The translations under genes and the position numbers were made by a program. Shown here one piece after another: positions 42,761-53,171 of a stretch of DNA of 64,000 nucleotides (position 1 is its first letter; each line of letters opens with the position of its first letter). The notes below the pieces were generated by a model. That model was not told the DNA's origin and searched no databases. It was given only the letters and a program-made list of their open reading frames with translations. This DNA comes from Rhynchopus sp. YZ270_cl-10 (taxonomy: Eukaryota > Euglenozoa > Diplonemea > Diplonemida > Diplonemidae), in the NCBI GenBank assembly GCA_964035575.1, contig OZ037908.1:1-64000 (forward strand), in the 5' to 3' direction.

Positions 42761-44177
42761 GCAGCATGCCGAGGCGAGCCGGACAGTCGCACAAGTACTC
42801 GTTGGCTGCGACGCGTCGGAGGCGGCTTGTGGTCTGCAGGAGGGCCTCCCAACACGTGCTGACCGGGCGACATGTATGTTGCACCCGTGAGCACCTTCGC
42901 TGCCTTCCGGTGGAGCACGAGGGTGTCATGTGGGTCGCAGGGAGTCGGCTGCCGTCAGGTAGGCAGCTCGTCCTGAGCTGAGTGGAGGTTGTTCACTGAA
43001 GAGTCTGGTTCATCAGTTGGTGCATGTCACTACACCCGTTTTCCCATCACCTTCGACACATTGCTGGCGAGGGAGATCGGGCTGTACGACGCGGGTCATG
43101 TCGTGTTTCCCTTTTTGTGTAGTGGGATCACCGTTACTGTCGTCGACCACTCCGGGATAACTGCCGTCGTCCAGGAGAGGTTGCGCATATGTAGGAGTGC
43201 TCGCGGTGCTCCATCACCGAGGTGTTGAAGCCATTCGTTGTGGACCCCGTCTGGGCCAGTGGACCCGACCTCACATCTCCTAACCTAGCGGCCGTGTTCC
43301 AGCAGAAACAAATCAACAAATCAATATTTTTCTTGTGCTGCTGCTTTGTTGACCATCCCGAACCAGAGGGAGTAGGTCTCGTTCAGGTTTGTGCGCTTCG
43401 TCGTTTTTGCAGTGCTCTCCTCCGAGAATTCAATCGGAACGTGGTCGGAGGCCCTTCGACAGTGTAATCCATCCCTGGTATCCAACCTTTCAGAAGTCAT
43501 CACAATGTCGGGCCCCATAGCGTCTTAGTGTGTCCCAGGATACGGTGGTGCGCATTCACGTCCCCTGCAATCGCCACCTTCCCCTGTGGGCAGTTCTCAA
43601 ACGTTGCAATCGTCACATCGTGTGTCATTTTTGTGCAGGCCTGCCGCACTTGGCCTGTCCACATTCAGAATCTCACACCTTCCACTACGTCAAGTCTCTC
43701 TGTCACGCAGCTCTCTGGAGAAGTGAAGTTGTGTTTGGATGTGCGTGTGGTGTGGACGTCGGTCGCGGTGCCGCCTCCCGATGCCATCGCCCCCTTCGCA
43801 CCCTCCGCACGCTTTTGAGTACGCATGCGTTTGTATAACATATGTACGTGCGACAAGAACACCTCCCTGTACGAGATGATCTTCAACAGCGGTGATACGA
43901 AGTCTGCCGTGTCGAGACTGGACAAAGCCACCAGGTTGAGGTGATTCTCGGATATCTTTGCGATGACGTCCTCGTTAGGCTTATGTCGTTTCTGCATGGT
44001 GGGCGAGAATATGCACGGTCCTTCCTCTGCACTGCCACTGAAGCGTCGTATACGGCGGGCCTGGGTTCGCAATGTAGAACACAAGTCGCCTACAGCAGGT
44101 GGAGGGATGTTGATGTTCTTTTCAGGGTCATAAACTGTCGGGGCGACGAAAGAAGGTTTCGGTCCCACGGGAAGCAT
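42760..44177 (-). pseudogene. Decayed Ingi/Jockey-like LINE (endonuclease and RT remnants)
   Basis: On the minus strand, recognisable pieces occur in the expected order but in different frames. First is an uncharacterised N-terminal stretch from 44,177. Then come GDVNAHH (about 43,553) and SDHVPI (about 43,430), both of the apurinic endonuclease. GPDGVHNEWLQHL with LSWTTAVIP (about 43,150-43,240) is the start of an RT, and SYSPISLASNVSKVM (about 43,050-43,095) is RT motif 2. After a gap lacking the catalytic palm, LHRKAAKVLTGATYM (about 42,860-42,905) matches the region after the RT. Several frameshifts, stops and one internal deletion separate them. It is inactive and clearly older than the arrays around it. 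Confidence 0.7.
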
Positions 44178-44369
44178 GGTCCACTCAGCACTCCGGTACC
44201 ACCTCCCATAGCGACTGCGTCACGAACAACAACAAAAGAGTGGGAATAAGGCAACATGTTTCAGCAAAACAAAATTTTAGACAGCTGACTATTGCAAGCT
44301 GTTATGTTGGGTAAAATGTCGGAATAGGCAAACCCGCAACCCGGCGTTTCTTTCTTCTTCTCTTTCTCT

Positions 44370-44578
44370 TCGAAGCAACGCAACCCAACCGATCGAGCGG
44401 ATCAGAACGCAACGATGTGAACGTTGCGAACCGAACCAACCCAACGCCACCGGTCTGAACGCAACGGCCCGAACCGAACGCACGGAACCAACGCAACGTA
44501 ACGAATGCAACCGATCTGTACGCAGCAAACCGAACGCAACCAACGCAACGAGTGGTTACAAAACGCAACCCACCTTCG
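44370..44578 (+). repeat. Degenerate AACGCAACCGA simple repeat
   Basis: About 200 bp made almost only of the words AACGCAAC, CCGAACC and CAACGAA. It is much more diverged than the neighbouring arrays. Confidence 0.7.
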
Positions 44579-44664
44579 GTGGGCTCAGACTCGTGCCAGT
44601 GGTGCGGGCAAACCCGCCCTGTGTGTGGGCCGATATTGACAGGTCTTTGACACAAAGGGGTCCA

Positions 44665-45694
44665 TACCCAGTACCCAGTACCCAGTACCCAGTACCCAGT
44701 ACCCAGTACCCAGTACCCAGTACCCAGTACCCAGTACCCAGTACCCAGTACCCAGTACCCAGTACCCAGTACCCAGTACCCAGTACCCAGTACCCAGTAC
44801 CCAGTACCCAGTACCCAGTACCCAGTACCCAGTACCCAGTACCCAGTACCCAGTACCCAGTACCCAGTACCCAGTACCCAGTACCCAGTACCCAGTACCC
44901 AGTACCCAGTACCCAGTACCCAGTACCCAGTACCCAGTACCCAGTACCCAGTACCCAGTACCCAGTACCCAGTACCCAGTACCCAGTACCCAGTACCCAG
45001 TACCCAGTACCCAGTACCCAGTACCCAGTACCCAGTACCCAGTACCCAGTACCCAGTACCCAGTACCCAGTACCCAGTACCCAGTACCCAGTACCCAGTA
45101 CCCAGTACCCAGTACCCAGTACCCAGTACCCAGTACCCAGTACCCAGTACCCAGTACCCAGTACCCAGTACCCAGTACCCAGTACCCAGTACCCAGTACC
45201 CAGTACCCAGTACCCAGTACCCAGTACCCAGTACCCAGTACCCAGTACCCAGTACCCAGTACCCAGTACCCAGTACCCAGTACCCAGTACCCAGTACCCA
45301 GTACCCAGTACCCAGTACCCAGTACCCAGTACCCAGTACCCAGTACCCAGTACCCAGTACCCAGTACCCAGTACCCAGTACCCAGTACCCAGTACCCAGT
45401 ACCCAGTACCCAGTACCCAGTACCCAGTACCCAGTACCCAGTACCCAGTACCCAGTACCCAGTACCCAGTACCCAGTACCCAGTACCCAGTACCCAGTAC
45501 CCAGTACCCAGTACCCAGTACCCAGTACCCAGTACCCAGTACCCAGTACCCAGTACCCAGTACCCAGTACCCAGTACCCAGTACCCAGTACCCAGTACCC
45601 AGTACCCAGTACCCAGTACCCAGTACCCAGTACCCAGTACCCAGTACCCAGTACCCAGTACCCAGTACCCAGTACCCAGTACCCAGTACCCAGT
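44665..45694 (+). repeat. (CCAGTAC)n heptamer array, about 147 units
   Basis: 1,030 bp of CCAGTAC with no visible variant. Like the other two perfect arrays in the window, its unit contains GTAC. Confidence 0.97.
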
Positions 45695-45704
45695 GGGTAT
45701 TCCT

Positions 45705-45870
45705 TAAGGTTGTGACAGTGTCACACAGGTATGTGACACTGTCACAAGTCGTGTGACACTGTCTCCGTGACACTGTCACACATTTTGTGACACTGTCTCC
45801 GTGACAGTGTCACAAAATGTGTGACAGTGTCACATGTGACACTGTCTCCGTGACAGTGTCACATGTGACA
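45705..45870. repeat. Right subterminal TGTGACACTGTCACA palindromes
   Basis: Seven or more copies of the same 15-mer as at the left end, some joined through a TCTCCG linker that also occurs at the left end. That shows both ends share ancestry. Confidence 0.8.
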
Positions 45871-45885
45871 CAGCCCCGCCGTGTA

Positions 45886-46262
45886 CTTGAAGTACTTGAC
45901 CCCCCTTTTTTTTCCTCTCAAAATGACAGTCAAGTACTTGAAGATTGATCAAGTACTTGACAGAAATCAAGTACTTGATACCCTATTTTTTTTTTCTCGT
46001 ACTTTTTTACTTTTTTACCCTCTGGCAGAGTCTGTCAAGTACTTGTTTTCGCAAAAAAACGTCAAGTACTTGATCAAGTACCCACTTTTTTTTGTACTTG
46101 ATCAAGTACTTGACGTTTTTTTTTGTGAAAAAAGTACTTGACAGAGGGAGAACAAGTAAAAAAGTACTAGAAAAAAAAATAGGGTGTCAAGTACTTGAAG
46201 TATCAAGTATTGGATTTTTTGGGGGATCAAGTACTTGATATACTTCAAGTACTTTGGACATC
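45886..46262. repeat. CAAGTACTTG-word expansion and large palindrome at the right end of transposon A
   Basis: More than ten CAAGTACTTG-like words. The part 45,968-46,197 forms one imperfect palindrome about 230 bp long, centred near 46,083. The left TIR of the same element has just two such words, so the expansion is one-sided. Confidence 0.8.
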
Positions 46263-46272
46263 CATGTATTAT

Positions 46273-47736
46273 TATGCATTCAATAAATTGAAAGCATAGG
46301 TATAGGGATCAACAACAAGGTTCCCAATAAAATAAAGTTTTTGGGAGATGATCCTAAGCCTCTCGTGCTTTAGCCTCTCCACCTGTTTAACCACTAATAA
46401 AAAGTTTTGTTTGATTATAGACTACTATCACTAGATAGCAGCCACAGTTTTTCTTCACAGGATCCTTAAAAGAGAGCAACCACCAATAAAACAGGAAACA
46501 CTTCAGAATTGCGCTTCTCGTACACATTCTCAAAGAGGGTTGGTGAAAACCCCAGCATCTCGTTGTTCAACCACCTGGGAGGGGGGAAGAACAAGACACA
46601 TAACAAAACCCACCAATTATTCACTGGCATTTCTTCGGAGCAGAACAAGGCAACCCGCAACCACCTTTTTTTGTTTTGTTTTATTTTTGATTTTTGATAA
46701 ATTGTCAACGTGTAGCCACCTTGCCTTTTTCATGTGATCACCACGCATTTTCTTTTTCAAACTGGAAACAGTCGTGGGGGGGGGTGGGGAGGGCACCATA
46801 CGCAACGGGCAGAAACCCCTCACTTCAGAGAGATTGTGAAATTGGTCGAAGAGCGAGAGAGACATCCTTCGGGTGTTTCCATACGGCACAATATTTTCCT
46901 TTATCCAAAGGTAAAAGTATGCCATTGGGCAAGAAAGGGGGGGAATTTTGGATTTGACGGTTTTACTCCCATCCACTTGGGGGGCAGTCCCCGCCAACTG
47001 TTTAAATTTGATAACTTTAGTAACCTTGAAAGGAAGAGTTGTTAAAAAACGACAAACTTTAAAACATACATGTCACACTTTCTATTCAGAACAGAAAAGC
47101 ATGAGGGGGGTATGGCTAGTTTCTTTCTTTTTTGGCTCAAATGACGTGTTTAAAAAATATGGGTTTTTGTGTTCGCTTTTTAGAGACATACCCAAGATAC
47201 TTCCCTGTTTTTATTCATTCATTAATTGCATATTCTGATGTACCATGTGCCAGAAGTGAACTTATTAATGCACACCTCCGCGTACGATGCCAGCCATCCG
47301 GATGAAAGCACAACAGAAAATGTTTGTAAGATGGGACAAAATGAACATTTCTTAGGTGACGCTTTGTTGTCACGCAACATAAAACGCCTTGGTACAGAAG
47401 ACCAAAGAACAACCAACCATTGAAAGAAAGAGAAAAAAGCAGGAAGAAGGAACACGCGGAGCACATAACCCAGACACCCAGCAAAAAAGCCGAGACAGTA
47501 ACTGGTTGGTGTTCTTCCAAGGGAAAGGGTGAGGTTAAAAATACACACATGAAAAATGCGCACCTCTCTGACAAAGAGGTGCAATGAGATTAGACAACCA
47601 GGCCACAAGAAGCTGTATCGCGACTGCTTGCTGCGGGTGCTTTCCAGCACAGCTGCTCGCGCAATTCGCTTGTTGTTTCGAACCACTGCTCAACACCTAC
47701 CCCCAATAACACCCCACACCCACACCTCCGTTTCGC
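46273..47736. other. Gene-poor spacer
   Basis: No credible gene. One H1 hairpin is near the left edge. The block ACGATGCCAGCCATCCGGATGAAAGCAC at about 47,283-47,310 recurs at 60,745-60,772; it contains the palindrome CATCCGGATG. TTGATAAATTGT at 46,694 recalls the repeat at 61,821 and 63,651. Confidence 0.5.
46347..46379 (-). repeat. Hairpin family H1 copy
   Basis: GATGATCCTAAGCCTCTCGT on the plus strand followed by GCTTTAGCC; the right outer arm is lost. It lies 75 bp outside transposon A. Confidence 0.7.
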
Positions 47737-48259
47737 TCACGGCTCTGCGAGTGCATCTGTGTAGCGTGGGGGTGGTGATGTGCCTGTGGGTGCTCTCTGC
47801 TTGAGTCTTGCGTTGAAGGACGACTCCAGACGTGCGTTGACGGCACGGCAGCCATGTGCATCGTTCCCTTGGGGTGACTGCTGCCGCTGCTGGTGGTGGT
47901 GCTGCTGGTGGTACCCCTGTCCGTGTCCCTGCGGCTGCTGGCTCTGCGTGCGCTCCCTGCTCTCTGCCGGCATTGCCCTCTCCACTCTCTCGTACGAAGA
48001 CTGTGAACGCAGTTCAGAGGGCGACGGGCGCTGCTGGTAGCGTGAGTCGGTGGGGTGGTACCGTTCCTGTGTGCCCCGCTGTGGCTCTGCCCTGTCGCGT
48101 GGGTCCTGGGCTGGCGTCCTGCGGTCGGGATGTTGCTGCTGTTGCTGTTGTGGTGTGAGCGAGCGAGCATCGGCAGGGTGGCGTTGCTGGTGTGCGTCGC
48201 GTGGGTCAGGTTGGCTGTGGCGCCTCACGTCGTTTGGGCTCACACCTCGGCGCTGACCG

Positions 48260-48295
<36 letters not shown>

Positions 48296-48526
48296 TGTTG
48301 CTGTTGCTGTTCGTGTCGTGTGTCGCGTGGATCTGACTGCCTGCGCGAGTCTTGGCCTGGTCGCTGTGCCAGCTCCGCACTGTGCGGGTTGTGCTGCGCT
48401 CTCTGCACCCGAGGGTCCGAACGTGTGTCAGAGGGCGGTTGCTGGTAGCGTGAGTCGGAGGGGTGGTACCTGGGTTCTTGGGCCGGTGCCCTGCGTTGTG
48501 CAGGGGGCTGCTGTTGATGCTGCTGC

Positions 48527-48558
<32 letters not shown>

Positions 48559-50652
48559 TGGACGCCCCTGTGGTGTGAGCGAGCGAGCGTCAGAGGGACG
48601 GCGTTGCTGGTGTGCGTCGGCTTGTCTTGCACGCGGGTCGATCGGACTCACACCTCTTCCAGTCCTGGGGTCACGTGCCATGTTTGGGTCGGTGGGCCTC
48701 TCGCGCGGGTCGTACGTGTGGGAACGTTCGTAAGAGGGCTGCTGCTGCTGCTGCTGTCTGTGCTGGGGTGAGTCGGCCGGTGTCCTGAGGGGGCCTGTCG
48801 CGCGCTGTGGGTCAGGCTGGTTTCCTCTTCTCCCGTAGTTCTGGTCAGCGCAGGCACGCCCTTCCTGTGCAGGTGTCTTGCGCATAGGGTCGCGTGGGTC
48901 GTACGTCTGTGAGCGTATGACCGCAGCAGGACTCTCTGAGAACTGTGCACGGAACTCCTGTCCATGTCTCGCGCCTGTTGGGGAGGACTGCTGGCTTGTG
49001 TAGCGCGAGCCCTGGCTCTTGCAGCAGCGCGAGTCTGCTGACGTGCAGGGGATGCGCTGTCCAAGGAGGTTTGTGCAGTAGCTGCCCTGCGATGTACGTT
49101 CAGAGGACACTTGGCTGCGTGTCTCGTATCGTTGCGAGGGCTTGCCGGCGGCGGGTTGCTGGCGTTGAAGATGCTGTTGCTGCTGCTGCAGGTGCTGCTG
49201 CTGGAGGCGCGCCTGCTGTGGCTGGTGTGGTGGTGAGTGTTGCTGTGGTGGAGAGTGCTGCTGTGGTGGTGAGTGTTGTTGTGGTGGAGAGTGTTGCTGA
49301 CGGGGCTGTTGCTGCTGGTGTGGCTGCTGTTGTTGCGGTTGTTGACGTTGTTGTTGTTGTTGTTGCTGCTGCTGCTGCTGCTGTGGCTGTTGTTGCTGCC
49401 GATTCTGTGGCGACTGCTGTTGCGGTGGCTGTTGACGGCTCTGTTGTGCCGAAGGCTGTGGTGACTGCTGCTGCTGCTGCTGTCCCTGCTCCTCACGCTG
49501 CCTGGCCTGTTCCCTGCGCATCTTCTCTGCTGCCTCCTGTGCAGCGTTCTTCTCGTCACCCTGACTCGACGCTGAGTTGTACCCTGCACTGGACCCGCTG
49601 TAGCCGTCCTGGTAGCTCCCAGGGGTGGCGGGTGTAGTGGGTGTACCGCTGCGCTTTGCAGTCTTCTCTTTGTCTGCAATCATTTCGCACAGTGCGGCGG
49701 TGCCTGGTGTGCGCACAATGCCTGATGTGTAGGCGGAGCTGGGCAGCGCACGCAGCAGCTGTGCAGGGTTGGGGTGGAACCTCTTGACGAAGGGGTGGTG
49801 GCTGATCTCGTCTGCACGCAGTCTGTACGCAGGGTCGAACGCAAGGCACCTACGCACCAGGTCGCCGAGCTCTGGGTCAAGCGAGTCGAGCACGGTACGC
49901 TTCTTCGCAACATTCCCGCCGGTGTATCCTGCACGCTGACGCAGCCACCCAGGCATCGCACCCATGTAGGTCTCAATCTGGCGAACGTGTCTGTCCTTGT
50001 TCCCCAGGTCCGTGAACAGACGTTCCCCACGCACCAACTCAAACACAATGCACCCCAGGGACCATATGTCCACTGCGTACGACCACGGCAGCCCGAACAC
50101 TACCTCCACAGGCCGGTACGGCAGGGTGCAGATCAGGTCTTTGTCGCCCTTCGTGGAGTAGAAGGAGGACGAGCCAAAGTCGCAGATGGTCCACCCGTTG
50201 CCGTCTACGTCCTCCAGGATGTTCTCTGGCTTCAGGTCCGTGTGGATGATCTTGCAGTCGAAGTGCAGGAAGCGAAGTGCGCTGCTGATCTGAGAGAGGA
50301 ACTTCGCAGTGAGCCCCTCCGAGAGCACCTTCTTGCTCTTCAGGCGTGCGGCGCAGGAGTTGCCGCACAGCGTGAAGATAAAGCACGGCCGGCCGTTCGA
50401 CTGGAAGTGGTCCAGCAGGCGTGTCACCTTCTGGGTCCCCTGCTGGTCCATGGACGTGATCTTCTTCAGCACCTTCAGCTCAATGATAGCATCAGGGTAG
50501 AACTCCTTCTTCACAATCTTGAGAGCCACGTCCTTCTTCGCCTCCAAGTCGCGTGCACGTGACACTTCTGCAAAGCAGCCTGACCCTACCACCTTCTCCT
50601 GCACATACTTCGAACCGATCACAGTGCGTTTCGCCTGCTGCTGCGGCAGCAT
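47737..50652 (-). CDS. DYRK/CLK-like (CMGC) protein kinase with long Gln-rich tail
   Basis: 971 residues. The kinase domain is at about 14-294: glycine loop VVGSGCFAEV (21-30), VALK Lys45, helix-C Glu58, HTDLKPEN (137-144), DFGSSSF (158-164), SYAVDIWSLGC (191-201). HTDLKPEN and DFGSS-F point to CLK/DYRK/PRP4 relatives, which phosphorylate splicing or growth regulators. The APE motif reads PVE (YRPVEV, 179-184), unusual for the family. Residues about 330-971 are low complexity: poly-Gln/Pro runs and repeats of the type SDSRYQQ, DPRD and DARSLTPQ, encoded by CTG/CAG tracts at 48,260-48,310, 48,515-48,560 and 49,330-49,390. Such a tail may drive condensate formation. Single exon; the ATG at 50,652 starts just before the domain. 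Confidence 0.9.
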
Positions 50653-50680
50653 TTGGGTTCCTTTTTGTGTTGAGCAGCCG

Positions 50681-50735
50681 CTGTAAGGATGTAGGATGTA
50701 GTGAGAAAGGATGGGTTAGACATGAAAGAAGAGAA
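50681..50735 (-). promoter_or_regulatory. Acceptor-like pyrimidine tract upstream of the kinase
   Basis: The minus strand has about 50 nt rich in C and T ending CATCCTTACAG, 29 nt before the start codon. It is the best acceptor-like site in the window and lies just 3' of an H1 hairpin. Confidence 0.45.
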
Positions 50736-50743
50736 ACGTTTAT

Positions 50744-50776
50744 AAGATGAACCTGAGCCTCTCGTGCTTAGTCACC
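50744..50776 (-). repeat. Hairpin family H1 copy between the kinase and the FAM20-like gene
   Basis: Near-consensus AAGATGAACCTGAGCC arm. The spacer between the two genes is only 354 bp. In gene-sense order the hairpin comes after the FAM20-like stop (about 230 nt) and directly before the kinase's acceptor-like tract. Confidence 0.8.
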
Positions 50777-51006
50777 TACAGAAGGAATACAGCAAGGAAT
50801 CAAACCGCTGCTTCATTTGACAGCATGCAACTCATCAAAAAAGGAACCCAAAAAGAAAGCATCCAGGAAACCATGCAGGGGAAACGACGGAGGGGAAAGG
50901 GGTAGTTTATTCTTGGCTTTTTTTAGTTTTCACGTTTCGTGTAGATTATAGGTTAAACGGTATGTCCCCTCCCCATCCCCTCAACCCTCCCGACCCCAAC
51001 CCCCAA

Positions 51007-52533
51007 TCAGACCAACACAACGTCTTTTGGGTACGTCTTCAGACAGCTGTCCACCTTTGCCAGAACGTCGCCCATCCTTCGTGCACAGGCTGCAACCTTC
51101 GAGCGTCCCAAAGACGAGAAGACTTCTTGGGGCAAGGCGCTCTGCATCAGCTGCGTCCACGTACCTTCCTCTTTCAGGTCTCGGAGCCGTGCAATCAGCT
51201 TCCGCTGGAAAATGCACATGACATACTTCTTGCCACTTACAGGGTTCCGCTGCGGCTCGTAGAAACACATTCCGTTGTCAAGATGCACGAAGGTGGGGTG
51301 CCCTGGGTGGGCGGCAATGGTCTTCTCGAGCTTCTTCTTTGAATGGCACTTCGCAGGGTTCTTGCAGGCACCCACTACGAAGTTGTTTTTGTTCGGCGAA
51401 CGGTCGCTGTTCCCTAACACGTAATCAAAGGTGGTGATCTCCGACACATGGTACATTGACGTCCGTATCGTCTCCTCAAATGGATACCGTGGGTCCAACC
51501 ACCGTGACCACGATCCATTATGAGCCTTATACGGTATAGCCAGCGCAGAGTCCAGGAGGCGTCGCACGTCGGCTACATACAGCTGTACACTGACCCCAAC
51601 TGTCATGGCAGACCCCTTCCCCTTGGTCAAACCACGATCCCGCACGAATTTCTGAAAGTCAGACTCAACCCACTGCAAGAAGGTGCGTCCCGCAGTGTTG
51701 CCCTCAAACTGCTTCACCAGAGTAAACTTCTTTGCCTCCACCTCGACACTTTCCATCATCATCTTCACTGGTGCGTGCACCCATGCCGTAGGAGGTACGC
51801 GGTTCACCTCAAGGACCCGGTCCGCATGAAACGCACCGACCTCCGACAGCGGCTCAGAAGGAAACTGCCTCTGAGGGACCTTCACAATCGCAGCCAGTGG
51901 CGCTTCTTTGAAAAGAATTTTGAATTTGATGGTCCTTTGGTCAAACGCTTGCGGAAGGGGGTGTACTGCAGCCCAATTTGAAGGGTCGCCCATGTACTCT
52001 ATGCAGGCCGCGTCGTCCACAGATGCGAAAGGGATCACCAGCGGGTTGCATCCTGTCGCTGCCATGGCCTTGAGGAGGGGGCTGCCGGGGGGCTGTGGCG
52101 CACCCCAGGCGGAGCGGTCGGTTGTGGTACGGAGAAGGGCTTCGATGGTGGAGGATGTGGAGGGGGTGGGTGGGGAGGGGTTGGCTCCGCTGTCCGCGTC
52201 TGGGAGATCCGATGAACTTGATGAAGTGTCGTCCGCAGCATCTGAGGAAGCATCTGAGGAAGCATCTGAGGAAGCATCTGAGGAAGCATCCAGGTAAGAA
52301 GCGTCAGAAGAGTCTTCAGAAGCAGACAGGGCAGACCCCACATCAGGGTGGTGGTGTGCACGGTGTGGTGTGGCGTGGTGGTCATGTGGGTGGAGACGTT
52401 CCCTGTGCTTCGTGCCAGTGTACATCGCCTTTGTCTTGGCAGAGGCGTAGATGCTGCTGAACCAGAACTGTAGAGTGGTGTGCAATATTATACTATAATT
52501 CTGCCATTCGTTTCCATTTTTGCTTTTCTCCAT
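51007..52533 (-). CDS. FAM20/four-jointed-like secretory-pathway kinase
   Basis: 508 residues from the ATG at 52,533. FAM20 kinases phosphorylate secreted proteins or glycans in the Golgi lumen. Residues 1-40 include a hydrophobic stretch (YSIILHTTLQFWFSSIYASA) that could act as signal anchor. About 60-115 is an acidic Ser/Asp repeat. The family core follows: IVKVPQ (Lys about 218), EVGAFHADRVLEVNRVPP (Glu about 231), then FDYVLGNSDRSPNKN (Asp about 377, equivalent to the catalytic Asp of GNMDRHH) and VHLDNG (Asp about 419, metal binding). The frame continues upstream into the small TIR element at 52,569, but only from a TTG, so those residues are not native. A later start at MYTGTKHRERL (about residue 37) is possible and would remove the hydrophobic stretch. 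Confidence 0.75.
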   Translation of the reverse strand: MEKSKNGNEWQNYSIILHTTLQFWFSSIYASAKTKAMYTGTKHRERLHPHDHHATPHRAHHHPDVGSALSASEDSSDASYLDASSDASSDASSDASSDAADDTSSSSSDLPDADSGANPSPPTPSTSSTIEALLRTTTDRSAWGAPQPPGSPLLKAMAATGCNPLVIPFASVDDAACIEYMGDPSNWAAVHPLPQAFDQRTIKFKILFKEAPLAAIVKVPQRQFPSEPLSEVGAFHADRVLEVNRVPPTAWVHAPVKMMMESVEVEAKKFTLVKQFEGNTAGRTFLQWVESDFQKFVRDRGLTKGKGSAMTVGVSVQLYVADVRRLLDSALAIPYKAHNGSWSRWLDPRYPFEETIRTSMYHVSEITTFDYVLGNSDRSPNKNNFVVGACKNPAKCHSKKKLEKTIAAHPGHPTFVHLDNGMCFYEPQRNPVSGKKYVMCIFQRKLIARLRDLKEEGTWTQLMQSALPQEVFSSLGRSKVAACARRMGDVLAKVDSCLKTYPKDVVLV

Positions 52534-52558
52534 GGAACATGCACAAAAAAAATCAAAA

Positions 52559-53171
52559 CTGGGAAATTCAGGGCATATCCTAAGTCTGTACCCTGTACCC
52601 GCGTTTTGAAAAAAGTGTGCCCCTTTTTTGCACTGCAATAAGGTTTCACCTGGCCCCCTTTTTTTGCACTAGGGGTCTAACAAAAGTGCCCGTAAAAAAA
52701 AAATATTTGGAACATTCCAAAAACACTGGAACAACTCTTGATGATGTATCTGGAGGGCCCAGCTCTGCAGAAGAAGGCAGAAATCAGCGATATTGTCGAT
52801 GGAGCATTGGCTACATTTTTTGTAACAAAAAAGACGTCGTTTCACCCTCAAGACGATTCACCCCAAAGACCGCCAAACTGACGTTCCAGGAAGTGTACGA
52901 GGAAATGGCCGCCGTTGCCGAAACCGACCTGTTGTTCCACGATGACGCTCAAGAGGATAGCGACATCGAGAGCAACTCCGATGGAGAAGGAGAAGGGGAG
53001 GAGGTGGTGCCTGAAGCAGAACAGCTGGCTCCGGACGAAGAAGACGTGGACGAAGACCGTGCCCGCGAGGGAGAGTAAGCCTGGGGGGGAAAAATCTGCC
53101 CCTTTTTTGCACCCTTTTTCAAAATTTGGCCGCCCAGACATCAGATTTAGGATATGCCCTGCTGGGAACTA
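52559..53171. mobile_element. 593-bp TIR element directly upstream of the FAM20-like gene
   Basis: Ends at 52,569 and 53,161: CAGGGCATATCCTAAGTCTG and its mirror, with one mismatch in 20. Flanking 10-mers CTGGGAAATT and CTGGGAACTA look like a decayed target duplication, MULE-like in length. Both subtermini repeat CCCCTTTTTTGCAC. A plus-strand frame at 52,617-53,078 (no ATG at its start) ends in an acidic tail (DSDIESNSDGEGEGEE) and may be a transposase remnant; I recognise no domain. Confidence 0.75.

Larger units (their letters stand above)
39232..46272. mobile_element. GTACTT-family TIR transposon A, 7,029 bp, with TATTAT duplications
   Basis: Ends at 39,238 and 46,266. The left end CATGGATGTCCAAAGTACTT continues six more bases (26 in all) as an exact inverted copy at the right end. 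TATTAT flanks both sides (39,232-39,237; 46,267-46,272). A second perfect inverted pair of 23 bp lies inside: 39,284-39,306 (GTACACGGCGGGGCTGTGTC...) and 45,864-45,886. It is only 20 bp from the left TIR but about 357 bp from the right one. The interior holds palindromic subterminal repeats, two large arrays and a dead LINE. No transposase is visible, so it is non-autonomous. Confidence 0.85.

Noticed and set aside
44556-45779. Repeat ORFs encoding QYPVPST or GYWVLGT
   Set aside because: Translation of the (CCAGTAC)n array; same artefact.
48055-49679. Long plus- and minus-frame ORFs overlapping the kinase tail (poly-Ala, poly-Leu, Ser/Asn-rich)
   Set aside because: Shadows of CAG/CTG repeats that encode Gln in the kinase frame; only that frame is continuous with a real domain.
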